From: Gammaproteobacteria bacterium | GTDB lineage: Bacteria > Pseudomonadota > Gammaproteobacteria > Pseudomonadales > UBA7434 | NCBI GenBank assembly: GCA_024280785.1 | Contig: JAJRPK010000037.1 | Span: 1 to 8,444 of the forward strand | Direction of reading: 5' to 3' | DNA length: 8,444 nucleotides | Shown here: positions 1 through 6,438 of the stretch, piece by piece | Numbering within the stretch: position 1 is the first letter of the stretch | Layout of the letters: each line of letters begins with the position of its first letter | Made by a program: the position numbers and the translations under genes | Notes under the pieces: model-generated | Databases searched by the model: none | The model's input: the letters and a program-made list of their open reading frames with translations, nothing else | Told to the model about the DNA's origin: nothing

Positions 1-2
1 CA

Positions 3-353
3 GATGCAATGATGGATTACTGGGGCAGCTTTGCCCATCATGGAATACCCGGAAAAGGAAGATCTAACGCATATACTAATTGGCCACCCTGGGGGCAAGG
101 TAAAGGACAATATATGATATTAGATACGGCTACCGATGGGGGTATTCGTCCATCATCACAGTTTGTGTCGATTACTGAACTAACTCAACGACTTATTAAT
201 GACAATAAAGATTCACAAAAATATCTATGTGCGTTCTATGCCGAATTGTTTCTATGGTCTTTTCAAGAATCTTACCACTGGAACAAAACTGAATATGAAC
301 GGCTGGGAGGACAAGGATGCGGAGCCTACCCACCACATTCCTTTTCACCGTAG
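3..353 (+). CDS. Carboxylesterase type B, C-terminal part (5' end outside window)
   Basis: This is the last 116 codons of an alpha/beta-hydrolase of the carboxylesterase type B (para-nitrobenzyl esterase / cholinesterase-like) family, which hydrolyses carboxylic esters. The frame is open through the left window edge (codons before the first ATG read Asp-Ala), so the ATG at 9 is an internal methionine and not the start. Family hallmarks of the C-terminus are visible: DYWGSFAHHGIP, matching the usual W-x-x-F-A-x-x-G-x-P pattern, then a WPPW block, QYMILDT followed by DGGIRPSS, and a late cysteine-containing segment (YLCAFYAELF and GGQGCGAYPP). The Ser-Glu/Asp-His catalytic residues would lie upstream, outside the window, so activity cannot be judged. 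It ends in TAG and converges with the CoA-transferase gene 100 bp away. Its ester-cleaving role could feed the degradative genes next door, but that is inference. Confidence 0.82.
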   Translation, partial: DAMMDYWGSFAHHGIPGKGRSNAYTNWPPWGQGKGQYMILDTATDGGIRPSSQFVSITELTQRLINDNKDSQKYLCAFYAELFLWSFQESYHWNKTEYERLGGQGCGAYPPHSFSP

Positions 354-453
354 AGCTTTGACTAATTTCTTTAATTATTCACATCTCAAGATAAAGTCTA
401 CATGAGCTATAGGAACTTAGCCTTCAGCGCAGAACCGTTTACCGTATTTCTTG

Positions 454-1668
454 CTAGCTTATAACCTTTTGATCACGTAATTTTTGTATCGTGCTGCTAT
501 CTAGACCCAATTGTTTCAATATGCTTTCGCTGTGCTCACCAATCTCTGGTGCAGGCCCTGCCGCTTGCCGTTCATAACCGTCGATAAAAATGGGGCTGTT
601 GACCGTTCGCGTTGCATCCGTACTGGTACCGACCAAATCGACAAACACATCGTTGGCAATAAATTGTGGGTCATCGACGACTTGGGGTACAGTACTGGCT
701 TGCACATAAGCAATATCATTGGCATCGAATGTTTTTTCCCATTCGCTCCAATTCTTAGCGGCAAAAATCTGCTCCAACTGCTGAGCAAAAGCCGGTGCAT
801 TGGAAGTTCTTGCCTCTAGTGTAGAGAAACGTGAATCATCTAACAGATCTGACTGTCCTAATACGTTTAGTAGCTGTGTACAGCCACCGTCGGGGTCAAA
901 TATCCACAGTAAAAACCACTGATCGTCTTTGCAACCATACGGCAATGCCAGCGCGTTAGTCGACTGCGAGCGAGGACGTTCACGAATTTGTTTAGCGCCA
1001 CATAGCTCGGCCTGCAACGGTAAAGCATTACACCATGCTCCCGTCGCCATTAGTGAGGTAGACACTTTGCCACCCTTGCCTGTTCGCTCTCGCTGGAATA
1101 AACCCGTCATAATGGCACCATAGGTCGCTAGAGCAGCAGGATGATCTCCCATTGCCAACAAACTGTGCCTCGGCGCAGAACCGTCTATTCGGAGAGCGTC
1201 CATCATTCCCGAGCGAGCCCAAAAGGCCGAGCGGTCAAAGGCAGGTGTATTGATCTCGTCACCATTTTCACCGTATCCCGAGAGATGCCCGTAAACTAAA
1301 CACTCGTTGAGATGCTGAATATCCTCATAACGCAATTTTAGTTTTTCTAAAACTTTTGGCGGAAAGTTACTGACAAATACATCGGCTGTTTCAATCAGCT
1401 GACAAAGAATTTTGTAACCCTGTTCACTCTTGATATCAATCGCTAAACTACGTTTGTTCCGGCTGGTCAATTGCCATGCGTAATTATCTTTAGGGGCTTG
1501 CGGTGCATCGGGAACATAATTGATGTAGCGGTATGGATCGCCAATACCCGGCGGTTCAATTTTAATGACGTCAGCACCCAGATCACCCAGAATGGTTGCT
1601 GCTGCAGGTCCTGCAACCCAACTGCCAACGTCGAGAACTTTAATATCTTTAAGCAATGCATCTTTCAT
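454..1668 (-). CDS. CaiB/BaiF family III CoA-transferase
   Basis: A full-length (404 aa) family III CoA-transferase, a cytosolic enzyme that moves CoA between carboxylic acids to activate or recycle acyl substrates. The N-terminus IKVLDVGSWVAGPAAATILG followed by LGADVIKIEPP is the classic CaiB opening with the CoA-binding Rossmann-like region. Further signatures are TSRNKRSLAID (residues 68-78), an NFPPKVLEKL block near 101-110, SGYGENG near 130 and RTGKGGKVSTSL near 194-205. The catalytic aspartate of the family corresponds to Asp175 in LLAMGDHPAAL, encoded at 1144-1146. The C-terminus has the usual IGEHSESILKQLGL motif. The ATG at 1668 is chosen because the family normally starts a few residues before the VLDV block; the ribosome binding site is poor. 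It is the last gene of the minus-strand group, 107 bp after the SDR gene, and stops with TAG. The acyl substrate cannot be read from sequence. Confidence 0.93.
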   Translation of the reverse strand: MKDALLKDIKVLDVGSWVAGPAAATILGDLGADVIKIEPPGIGDPYRYINYVPDAPQAPKDNYAWQLTSRNKRSLAIDIKSEQGYKILCQLIETADVFVSNFPPKVLEKLKLRYEDIQHLNECLVYGHLSGYGENGDEINTPAFDRSAFWARSGMMDALRIDGSAPRHSLLAMGDHPAALATYGAIMTGLFQRERTGKGGKVSTSLMATGAWCNALPLQAELCGAKQIRERPRSQSTNALALPYGCKDDQWFLLWIFDPDGGCTQLLNVLGQSDLLDDSRFSTLEARTSNAPAFAQQLEQIFAAKNWSEWEKTFDANDIAYVQASTVPQVVDDPQFIANDVFVDLVGTSTDATRTVNSPIFIDGYERQAAGPAPEIGEHSESILKQLGLDSSTIQKLRDQKVIS

Positions 1669-1702
1669 CGGCTTTGTGGAGACCCTTTGTTTTTCTATTG
1701 GT

Positions 1703-1780
1703 TCAGTTAACCGATGTTAGCAAATATTGCTCAACCCATTGATGAGCATTTGGAGAAGTTAGGCCGAATAACTCTCTAAC
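1703..1780 (-). other. 25-codon coding-like open stretch between the SDR and CoA-transferase genes
   Basis: Between the SDR stop and the CoA-transferase start, one minus-strand frame is open for 25 codons from just after a TGA at 1781-1783 to a TGA at 1703-1705. It reads like protein, for example LFGLTSPNAHQWVEQYLL, with no low-complexity run. It has no start codon or ribosome binding site of its own and I do not recognise the family. It may be the tail of a lost gene or simply chance. Confidence 0.2.
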
Positions 1781-2546
1781 TCATATATTCACCTGAATTT
1801 ACATCAATGGTACCGCCAGTGATGGCCGTGGACATATCAGAGGCATAAAATAATACCGCCTGCGCAATATCATCCGGTGTCGGTAATCGACCCAACGGTA
1901 GCGTTTCCGCAACCTGCTCGCGAGAACTGCCAACCGAAGTAAAATATTTGCTTAACGCCTCGCCATCGATATAACCCGGCCTCACCGTATTGACCCGAAT
2001 GCCGTAACCACCCAATTCACCAGCAAGGTACTTGCTCGCCGTATGCAAAGCACTTTTGGACGCCGCATAATCACTCACCGGTGGCCGTTCACTACGGTAG
2101 TCGCACATAGACACCGAACTAATCATGACGATGGAACCACCGCCCTGCTCTTTCATTGCTGGCAGAACTGCTTGGGATAACTGCAGTGAACCCATCACAT
2201 TTACGCCAAAGGTGGTAGCCCAACTTTGATCGATCCTGGCCTGTTCAAAGGGCACAAATCCGCCTGCATTAAAAGCGTTATTAACTAACACATCAATACG
2301 TCCACATTGTTGCAATACTTCGGCAACCAAAGCACGGCAACTTTCCGGGTCCGCAATGTCGCAAACCACTGCCAGCGACTTACCACCTTGTTGCACTATC
2401 TCGGATTGCATTGCACTAAGCCGATCCTTACTCCTCGCCGATAAAACAACCGTGGCCCCTTGCTTGGCAAAAAGTTTTGCTATGGAAAGCCCTAAACCCG
2501 GCCCCACTCCCGATACAATCGCAACTCGATCTTTTAGTAGACTCAT
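1776..2546 (-). CDS. SDR family NAD(P)-dependent oxidoreductase
   Basis: A classical short-chain dehydrogenase/reductase of 256 aa, the usual length, which interconverts a hydroxyl and a keto group using NAD(P)(H). The Rossmann glycine motif is SGVGPGLG (residues 12-19, fitting T/S-G-x3-G-x-G), followed by SARS near 36-39, CDIAD with Asp63, and NNAF at 89-92 in place of the common NNAG. The catalytic tetrad is complete: Asn116, Ser143/144 in MISSVS, Tyr160 and Lys164 in SDYAASKSALH. RVNTVRPGYI and the terminal ITGGTIDVNSGEYMS are typical of the family. The start ATG precedes the standard LLKDRVAIVSG opening; a weak GAGG lies upstream. It sits 50 bp after the sulfotransferase gene and 107 bp before the CoA-transferase gene, all on the same strand, so one transcript is plausible. 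The substrate may be a beta-hydroxyacyl-CoA or cyclic alcohol; this is inference. Confidence 0.93.
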   Translation of the reverse strand: MSLLKDRVAIVSGVGPGLGLSIAKLFAKQGATVVLSARSKDRLSAMQSEIVQQGGKSLAVVCDIADPESCRALVAEVLQQCGRIDVLVNNAFNAGGFVPFEQARIDQSWATTFGVNVMGSLQLSQAVLPAMKEQGGGSIVMISSVSMCDYRSERPPVSDYAASKSALHTASKYLAGELGGYGIRVNTVRPGYIDGEALSKYFTSVGSSREQVAETLPLGRLPTPDDIAQAVLFYASDMSTAITGGTIDVNSGEYMS

Positions 2547-2596
2547 GGTTTCAGCAACCTCAACCTATTTTTAAAAACTAAACATCTAAGATTTTC

Positions 2597-3760
2597 TTAA
2601 AATGATCGTAACGAAAAAATATAATGCTGAAAAGCCTCATTGATTTCTTCGTCATTTAATCCAAATTCTTCCGCTGTATAATTGTGCTGCCCATGAACAC
2701 CGGCCGGTCGGCTGGCCGCCCACGATTCCATTGCACTGTGACTCCCCGGGGAGAGTGCAATGTCAAAATAATCGTAAATCCCTCGAATAGTTTGCAGTGG
2801 GTCTCGCTGTAAATCTTCCATATACACATCGTATATAGGCAACTGTGGTGTGTTCTGGCGAAGCTCTGCCAAGTTGTTAAGCACTCTGGCCCATTGCTTT
2901 AATTCGCGACGACCGACTCGCTTTTTATCAACTTCTGGATCGGTCATTTTTCTTGAGGTGTAAACTAAACTGCTCACCGACGGAATTAATTTTTCCGGTT
3001 GACGATGAGTCTGGACAATGCATGCATCGGGGAAGACTTTTAACAAATCCTGTGGCGCCCACAAGTGACTGGGATCTTTTAAAACCCATCGCCTGTCATC
3101 ATTTAAACCGATCAATTGCAAATTGGATTTATAACGCTCGTATACTCGGCTAAAGTCTGCTGTATACAGCCACTCTTCGTATTCAGGCACCCATGCACCG
3201 GACTGAAAAGTGACGTTAGAAAAACTTTGCATGAGTAACAGTCGACACTCGTCAGCTTGGTCTGCTGCCATTTCGTGAATAGCCATCATCTCGGGAACCG
3301 CCTGCGCTATTGTTTCCAATTGCGTTACACACTGCATAAACTCTGGTATTTGTTGCCAGCGCTCTCGCGCAGGCCTAGGCATAGGTGTTTGCCCGAGCCA
3401 ATAGGCCAACCCTTGATTACAAGGATCTGCCGCTAATAATTTCTGCAACGCTGTAGTGCCACTGCGTGGCAAACCAATAATAAATAGTGGGCGAGCGATT
3501 TTTTGTTGGGAAAAACCGGGGTTTTGTTGCTTATAATGTTCGCTATACAAACGACCGCTCAATACACCGGTAATGGATTGCGCCATCACCGCATTGGCGA
3601 CCTTCGGCAATAGAGCGGACTGATCCAGCGACTCGAGTAAAATATTGAGTGCCGGCAGGTATTCGTCCTCACCAAAATCATTCCAGCCACAATTATCGAC
3701 GGCTAATTGATGAAACTCGTCAAAACGCTGGACAAATGAAGTCTCGCTTGCACCGTTCAT
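2597..3760 (-). CDS. Sulfotransferase family protein (PAPS-dependent type)
   Basis: A 387-aa cytosolic sulfotransferase-fold protein expected to transfer sulfate from PAPS to a hydroxyl group of a small molecule or lipid. The 5'-phosphosulfate loop is clear: PLFIIGLPRSGTTALQKLLA (residues 91-110, the P-loop-like GLPRSGTT at 96-103). The 3'-phosphate binding region is IVQTHRQPEKLIPSVSSL (248-265) with Arg253 and Ser261 in the expected places. The block WVLKDPSHLW (225-234) and the C-terminal HNYTAEEFGL (359-368) are typical of the bacterial group found in actinobacteria and marine proteobacteria. The length fits this group. Its ATG overlaps the stop of the DUF1214 gene as ATGA (3757-3760), which points to translational coupling; no strong ribosome binding site of its own is seen. 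Members of this family are often annotated only by fold, so true sulfotransferase activity is unproven. Confidence 0.9.
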   Translation of the reverse strand: MNGASETSFVQRFDEFHQLAVDNCGWNDFGEDEYLPALNILLESLDQSALLPKVANAVMAQSITGVLSGRLYSEHYKQQNPGFSQQKIARPLFIIGLPRSGTTALQKLLAADPCNQGLAYWLGQTPMPRPARERWQQIPEFMQCVTQLETIAQAVPEMMAIHEMAADQADECRLLLMQSFSNVTFQSGAWVPEYEEWLYTADFSRVYERYKSNLQLIGLNDDRRWVLKDPSHLWAPQDLLKVFPDACIVQTHRQPEKLIPSVSSLVYTSRKMTDPEVDKKRVGRRELKQWARVLNNLAELRQNTPQLPIYDVYMEDLQRDPLQTIRGIYDYFDIALSPGSHSAMESWAASRPAGVHGQHNYTAEEFGLNDEEINEAFQHYIFSLRSF

Positions 3761-4890
3761 AGAATCGGCTCGACGTTCAGCTCTACCAACTTAAACAACT
3801 TCATCAGTGGATCTGCCTGATGGGAATCGGCACCCACCCAGCGCAACGCAATGGTTCCTCGCTGGTGTGACTGTGTATCCAGGTAGTTAACTAAACCTGG
3901 GGCACTAGCTGCAATCACTATATAAACCGATCCATCATCTCGCTTGATTGCACTGGCATTGTTTATCGAAGAAACGGTATCGGAGGTGTCGAACGATTCC
4001 ATCCAATGATTAGCCAATTGAATATTCCAATATTCGCATTCGGGTGGGATGAGCTTAATCACCAAGGCTTCATCATCTGCTATATCAAAGTAGCCGTAAT
4101 TATACTGGCATTTGGGATCACCCTTCGCCACTCTTAACAATTCGGGTTTGATTTCACTAATTTGGTTGGGCCTTTTTTTAAAATCGTTAGTCCAGCCCAA
4201 GAACTGTTGCACAATACCGTGCAACATTAACGCACTACGCCCCAAACTGTTTTCAATTTTTTTTGCCGTCAATGGCTTTGGCGACGTACCCACATCACCT
4301 TCGATAATATGAATTTCAAAATCTGCCGGCACATCCATTCCCGGACGGAGAATAGTTTGACGAATAAGAAAGCTATTGGAATCCTCACACAACGGCAGCC
4401 AGTCGACTCTGGCATTATTTTCTAGCGGCTCATCTTTACTGGCAATAATTTCAAAACGACCATCGGCATCGAGATAGAGGTCCGACTTGCAGAGAAAACC
4501 GCTGGACTGCAACCCTTGTGGTGTTCCCAATTGACCGTGAAATGCGCCTATATTAAAAGTAAAGGCCTCGTTGGCACACCCGCTAATGCGGTAGCTTGCA
4601 CTGCCTATGATGCGACATTTACCGTACATAAAATCGGGGTTGTCTGCGCCTATTTTAGCGCCCGAGTAATCAATGATAACCGGCGATAACGGTGCCGAAT
4701 CCAAACTAGCGAGCCCATTTCTGGTCAATCGAGCCAAATAACGGAAACCTTCAGCTCGCTCTAATTCGTCGTTGGCAGAATTGTCAATAATCTGCTGGCC
4801 AGCCGATTTAAGCAAATCACAAAATTCACTCCAGACTTCGCCGCTTATTACTTTTTCACGAGAATTGTTTTTCTCATTGCTCGGGCTCAT
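3757..4890 (-). CDS. DUF1214 domain-containing protein
   Basis: A 377-aa protein of a family of unknown biochemical function. No signal peptide or membrane segment is seen, so it is probably cytosolic. The N-terminal half has the family pattern W-x-E-F-C-x-L-L, then ERAEGFRYLARLTRNGL and a DNPDFMYG block followed by SYRISG. The C-terminal third carries the DUF1214 pattern: LIPPECEYWNIQL, then RDDGSVYIVIAASAPGLVNY and GTIALRWVG. I chose the ATG at 4890 and not the in-frame GTG at 4896, because a near-perfect Shine-Dalgarno AAGGAGGTGA overlaps that GTG and leaves a normal 5-base spacing from GGAGG to the ATG. It is the first gene of the minus-strand group and overlaps the sulfotransferase gene by 4 bases, so the two products are probably made together and may act on the same substrate. 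DUF1214 proteins often accompany lipid or steroid catabolic genes, which is context and not a function. Confidence 0.87.
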   Translation of the reverse strand: MSPSNEKNNSREKVISGEVWSEFCDLLKSAGQQIIDNSANDELERAEGFRYLARLTRNGLASLDSAPLSPVIIDYSGAKIGADNPDFMYGKCRIIGSASYRISGCANEAFTFNIGAFHGQLGTPQGLQSSGFLCKSDLYLDADGRFEIIASKDEPLENNARVDWLPLCEDSNSFLIRQTILRPGMDVPADFEIHIIEGDVGTSPKPLTAKKIENSLGRSALMLHGIVQQFLGWTNDFKKRPNQISEIKPELLRVAKGDPKCQYNYGYFDIADDEALVIKLIPPECEYWNIQLANHWMESFDTSDTVSSINNASAIKRDDGSVYIVIAASAPGLVNYLDTQSHQRGTIALRWVGADSHQADPLMKLFKLVELNVEPIL

Positions 4891-4892
4891 AT

Positions 4893-4897
4893 TCACC
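4893..4897 (-). promoter_or_regulatory. Strong ribosome binding site deciding the DUF1214 start
   Basis: On the minus strand AAGGAGGTGA runs from about 4902 to 4893, close to a perfect match to the 16S anti-Shine-Dalgarno sequence, and is followed by ATATG with the ATG at 4890-4888. The alternative GTG at 4896 lies inside the site and could not use it. The site also contains the TGA (4895-4893) that ends the open frame of the upstream remnant, so a ribosome finishing there would stop two bases short of this ATG. Confidence 0.75.
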
Positions 4898-4903
4898 TCC
4901 TTG

Positions 4904-4915
4904 ATTTGTACAAAT
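4904..4915. promoter_or_regulatory. 12-bp perfect palindrome upstream of the DUF1214 gene
   Basis: ATTTGTACAAAT is a perfect dyad lying just upstream of the Shine-Dalgarno sequence of the first gene of the four-gene group, 14 to 25 bases before its ATG. A site here could be an operator for a dimeric repressor or could be an accidental part of the decayed coding stretch it borders (there it encodes the residues Leu-Tyr-Lys). No regulator gene is next to it. Confidence 0.3.
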
Positions 4916-5000
4916 GAAATTCGGCACGCCCAGCCGGGTGGCCTCCCATTGCCAACAAAATGTGCCGCGACGCAGAGCTACCTAATCGTAGAGTTCCTTT

Positions 5001-5141
5001 AGCTACAAGGTTTTCTTTGATATACTAAGATAACGACTCACCGCCACCCATTGGGTCTTCTGCGTAAGAATTTAATAGCGTAATAATATCAATTCCGTGT
5101 TTAAGATTTAATTAATCAGCAACTATTATTTTTACGTCCAT
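5001..5141 (-). pseudogene. GNAT family N-acetyltransferase, decayed N-terminal fragment with two in-frame stops
   Basis: A ghost gene too broken to appear as an open frame. From an ATG at 5141-5139, one frame gives MDVKIIVAD, stop, LNLKHGIDIITLLNSYAEDP then MGGGESLS, stop, YIKENLVA. The block LLNSYAEDPMGGGESLS followed by a basic/acidic helix ending NLVA is the characteristic N-terminus of a GNAT acetyltransferase subfamily that usually reads DPMGGGE-x-L-S and then x-x-L-V. Two nonsense codons break it: TAA at 5114-5112, where a tyrosine codon is likely ancestral, and TAG at 5027-5025, probably from CAG or GAG. An intact Shine-Dalgarno AGGAG (5151-5147) precedes the ATG by 5 bases. Homology ends at about codon 47, where the frame passes into an unrelated stretch. 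Other genes here use TAA and TAG as normal stops, so recoding is unlikely. Confidence 0.72.
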
Positions 5142-5176
5142 TAGTTCTCCTACGAGTCATTGACACCTAGCTGATT

Positions 5177-5219
5177 CCACATGAAATATGTTTTGAGAAA
5201 ATATTTCATGTGGCTTTTT
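5177..5219 (+). terminator. Perfect 13-bp hairpin with T-tract (intrinsic-terminator shape, plus-strand orientation)
   Basis: CCACATGAAATAT (5177-5189) pairs perfectly with ATATTTCATGTGG (5201-5213) across an 11-base loop, and is followed by CTTTTT (5214-5219). The T-tract makes it a terminator for plus-strand transcription, yet no plus-strand gene lies upstream. It is 20 bases after the stop of the minus-strand nitronate-monooxygenase-like gene, where a terminator would be expected, but on that strand the stem is followed by AATCAGC and not by a U-run. It may block antisense transcription, protect the 3' end of the minus-strand mRNA, or terminate weakly in both directions. Confidence 0.65.
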
Positions 5220-5232
5220 AAATCGACGAAAC

Positions 5233-6357
5233 TCAATCTTCTGGCATCAAAGCATTGATACTGTCCAACGCTTCAACATATTCATTGAGCAGGCGTGCCA
5301 CTAAATTGCGGCTGGATTCTACCTCGTTAATTTGCCCAACTACTTGACCTACAGGGTTAAAAGCAACTTTTTGTGCTTCTGCAACACCGGCATATTGGCC
5401 TGTACGACTGATCGCATCAACACTCACCAGCCCTTGCAATGGCATGCCCAATGGGTCCGGCGTATCCTCGGCCTCCCAAGCTTCCGTCCAGTCGTTTTTT
5501 AACATCCGACAAGGTTTACCAGTCCAGGAACGTGAACGAACGGTATCTTCTGAGGACGCATCAAAATAAGATTGTTTTTGCGCGGGTTGAGCGTGAGCTT
5601 CTTCTACCGCTAACCACAACGAGCCAGTCCAAACTCCTTGTACACCCATGGCCATCGCTGCCAACATTTGTTGACCGGTGCCAATACCCCCAGCAGCTAA
5701 CACTGGCACACCGTCTGCAGCTGCCACGGCTTGTGGCCAAAAAACAATGGAGCCAACGTCACCGGTATGCCCACCGCCTTCGCCGCCTTGAGCAATAATA
5801 AAGTCAAGACCGGCTTCTTTGTGTGCCTTAACCTGTTTCACTCGACCACAAAGCGCTCCGACTAGACGGCCGCTATCTTGAATCCGCTTGACAATATCGG
5901 CAGGTGGAGTTCCTAAAGCATTGGCGATCATCCGACAATTAGGCCGCTCAATGGCAATGTCAACCAATATCGTAGCCATCGCTTCGTTCCACGACAATAA
6001 GCGCGGCCCTTCGGACCCGGGGATGGTCGGCACGCCATGCTCTTCTAATAATTTTTCAGCAAAATCTAGGTGTTCCTGGGGAATCATCGATTTCAGTGTT
6101 TCCTCGAGCTTTTCAGGGTCCATTTCACCCTGGCCTTCGTATTTTTGCGGGATAACCACATCGACGCCATAAGGGAAGTCACCGATATGTTCGTCGATCC
6201 AATCCAGTTCTATTTTAAGTTTTTCGGGGGTGAGGCCTACGGCTCCGAGGACACCAATACCTCCGGCTTTGGAAACTTCCACAACCACATCGCGGCAGTG
6301 AGTAAAAGCAAAAATAGGAAGTTCAATACCAAGCTGTTTACATAATTCGGTTTGCAT
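5233..6357 (-). CDS. Nitronate monooxygenase / 2-nitropropane dioxygenase-like FMN protein
   Basis: A 374-aa TIM-barrel flavoprotein of the nitronate monooxygenase (2-nitropropane dioxygenase, FabK-related) family. The FMN-binding and active-site segments are clear: FIIAQGGEGGGHTGDVGSIV with His197 as the likely catalytic base, then PVLAAGGIGTGQQMLAAMAM (218-237) for the phosphate of FMN, then GVQGVWTGSLWLA. The C-terminal SWTGKPCRMLKNDWTEAWE is typical of a subgroup of about 370 aa whose N-terminus reads LPIFAFTHCRDVV where canonical members have a P-M motif. This subgroup is frequent near fatty-acid and steroid degradation genes, so the physiological substrate may not be a nitronate. The ATG at 6357 starts the family's usual TELCKQLGIELPI opening, with only a weak upstream GAG. 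It follows nhaA on the same strand after 171 bp, and is followed by a hairpin. Confidence 0.9.
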   Translation of the reverse strand: MQTELCKQLGIELPIFAFTHCRDVVVEVSKAGGIGVLGAVGLTPEKLKIELDWIDEHIGDFPYGVDVVIPQKYEGQGEMDPEKLEETLKSMIPQEHLDFAEKLLEEHGVPTIPGSEGPRLLSWNEAMATILVDIAIERPNCRMIANALGTPPADIVKRIQDSGRLVGALCGRVKQVKAHKEAGLDFIIAQGGEGGGHTGDVGSIVFWPQAVAAADGVPVLAAGGIGTGQQMLAAMAMGVQGVWTGSLWLAVEEAHAQPAQKQSYFDASSEDTVRSRSWTGKPCRMLKNDWTEAWEAEDTPDPLGMPLQGLVSVDAISRTGQYAGVAEAQKVAFNPVGQVVGQINEVESSRNLVARLLNEYVEALDSINALMPED

Positions 6358-6411
6358 AAAATGCTCGACTACAATGGTGTAAGGTGAAAAATACTTTTAT
6401 CTTTCACTTAC

Positions 6412-6438
6412 TTTATACGGAGGTTTGAGATTAAACAA
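6412..6438 (-). promoter_or_regulatory. Possible sigma-70-like promoter for the nitronate-monooxygenase-like gene
   Basis: On the minus strand TTGTTT (6438-6433) is followed after 15 bases by TATAAA (6417-6412), about 55 bases upstream of the ATG at 6357. The spacing is short of the usual 17; a TAAAGT two bases further on would restore 17 but fits the -10 consensus less well. The 171-bp gap after nhaA argues for a separate promoter. This is a weak call. Confidence 0.25.

Larger units (their letters stand above)
4893..5000 (-). pseudogene. Coding-like remnant resembling the CoA-transferase active-site stretch, or a dispersed repeat
   Basis: The minus frame reads TLRLGSSASRHILLAMGGHP and on to a TGA at 4895-4893. 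It parallels residues ALRIDGSAPRHSLLAMGDHP of the CoA-transferase in this window: 14 of 23 residues match when the comparison is extended by three residues. On DNA, 4943-4993 aligns without gaps to 1146-1196 with 42 of 51 bases identical, including 17 in a row. The position of the catalytic aspartate (Asp175) is glycine here. The frame has no start of its own and is fused to the acetyltransferase remnant upstream in the same frame. Outside the ~51-base core, similarity to the CoA-transferase fades. It is either a fragment of a second CoA-transferase gene or a short repeated element that happens to read through in this frame; I cannot decide without a database search. Confidence 0.5.

Noticed and set aside
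199..405. A 68-codon plus-strand open frame
   Set aside because: It overlaps the carboxylesterase end in another frame and has no ribosome binding site or recognisable motif.
427..441. GCGCAGAACCGT between esterase and CoA-transferase genes, matching bases inside the CoA-transferase gene near 1172-1183, considered as another copy of the 4943-4993 element
   Set aside because: Only 12 bases match exactly and the flanks diverge; such matches are expected by chance at this window length.
511..819. A 102-codon plus-strand open frame
   Set aside because: It is antisense to the C-terminal part of the CoA-transferase gene, which has full family support.
4893..5000. An integron attC recombination site after the acetyltransferase fragment
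   Set aside because: No convincing paired R and L boxes (GTTRRRY / RYYYAAC) were found; the only inverted match, CGGCAC/GTGCCG at 4922-4927 and 4962-4967, is not in an attC arrangement.
5025..5114. Reading through TAA and TAG as recoded codons to give an intact acetyltransferase
   Set aside because: Neighbouring genes end with TAA and TAG in the ordinary way, no recoding signal is seen and the homology stops abruptly at about codon 47.
5439..5798. A 119-codon plus-strand open frame
   Set aside because: It lies antisense within the clearly coding nitronate-monooxygenase-like gene, has unusual composition and resembles no family; it is a shadow frame.
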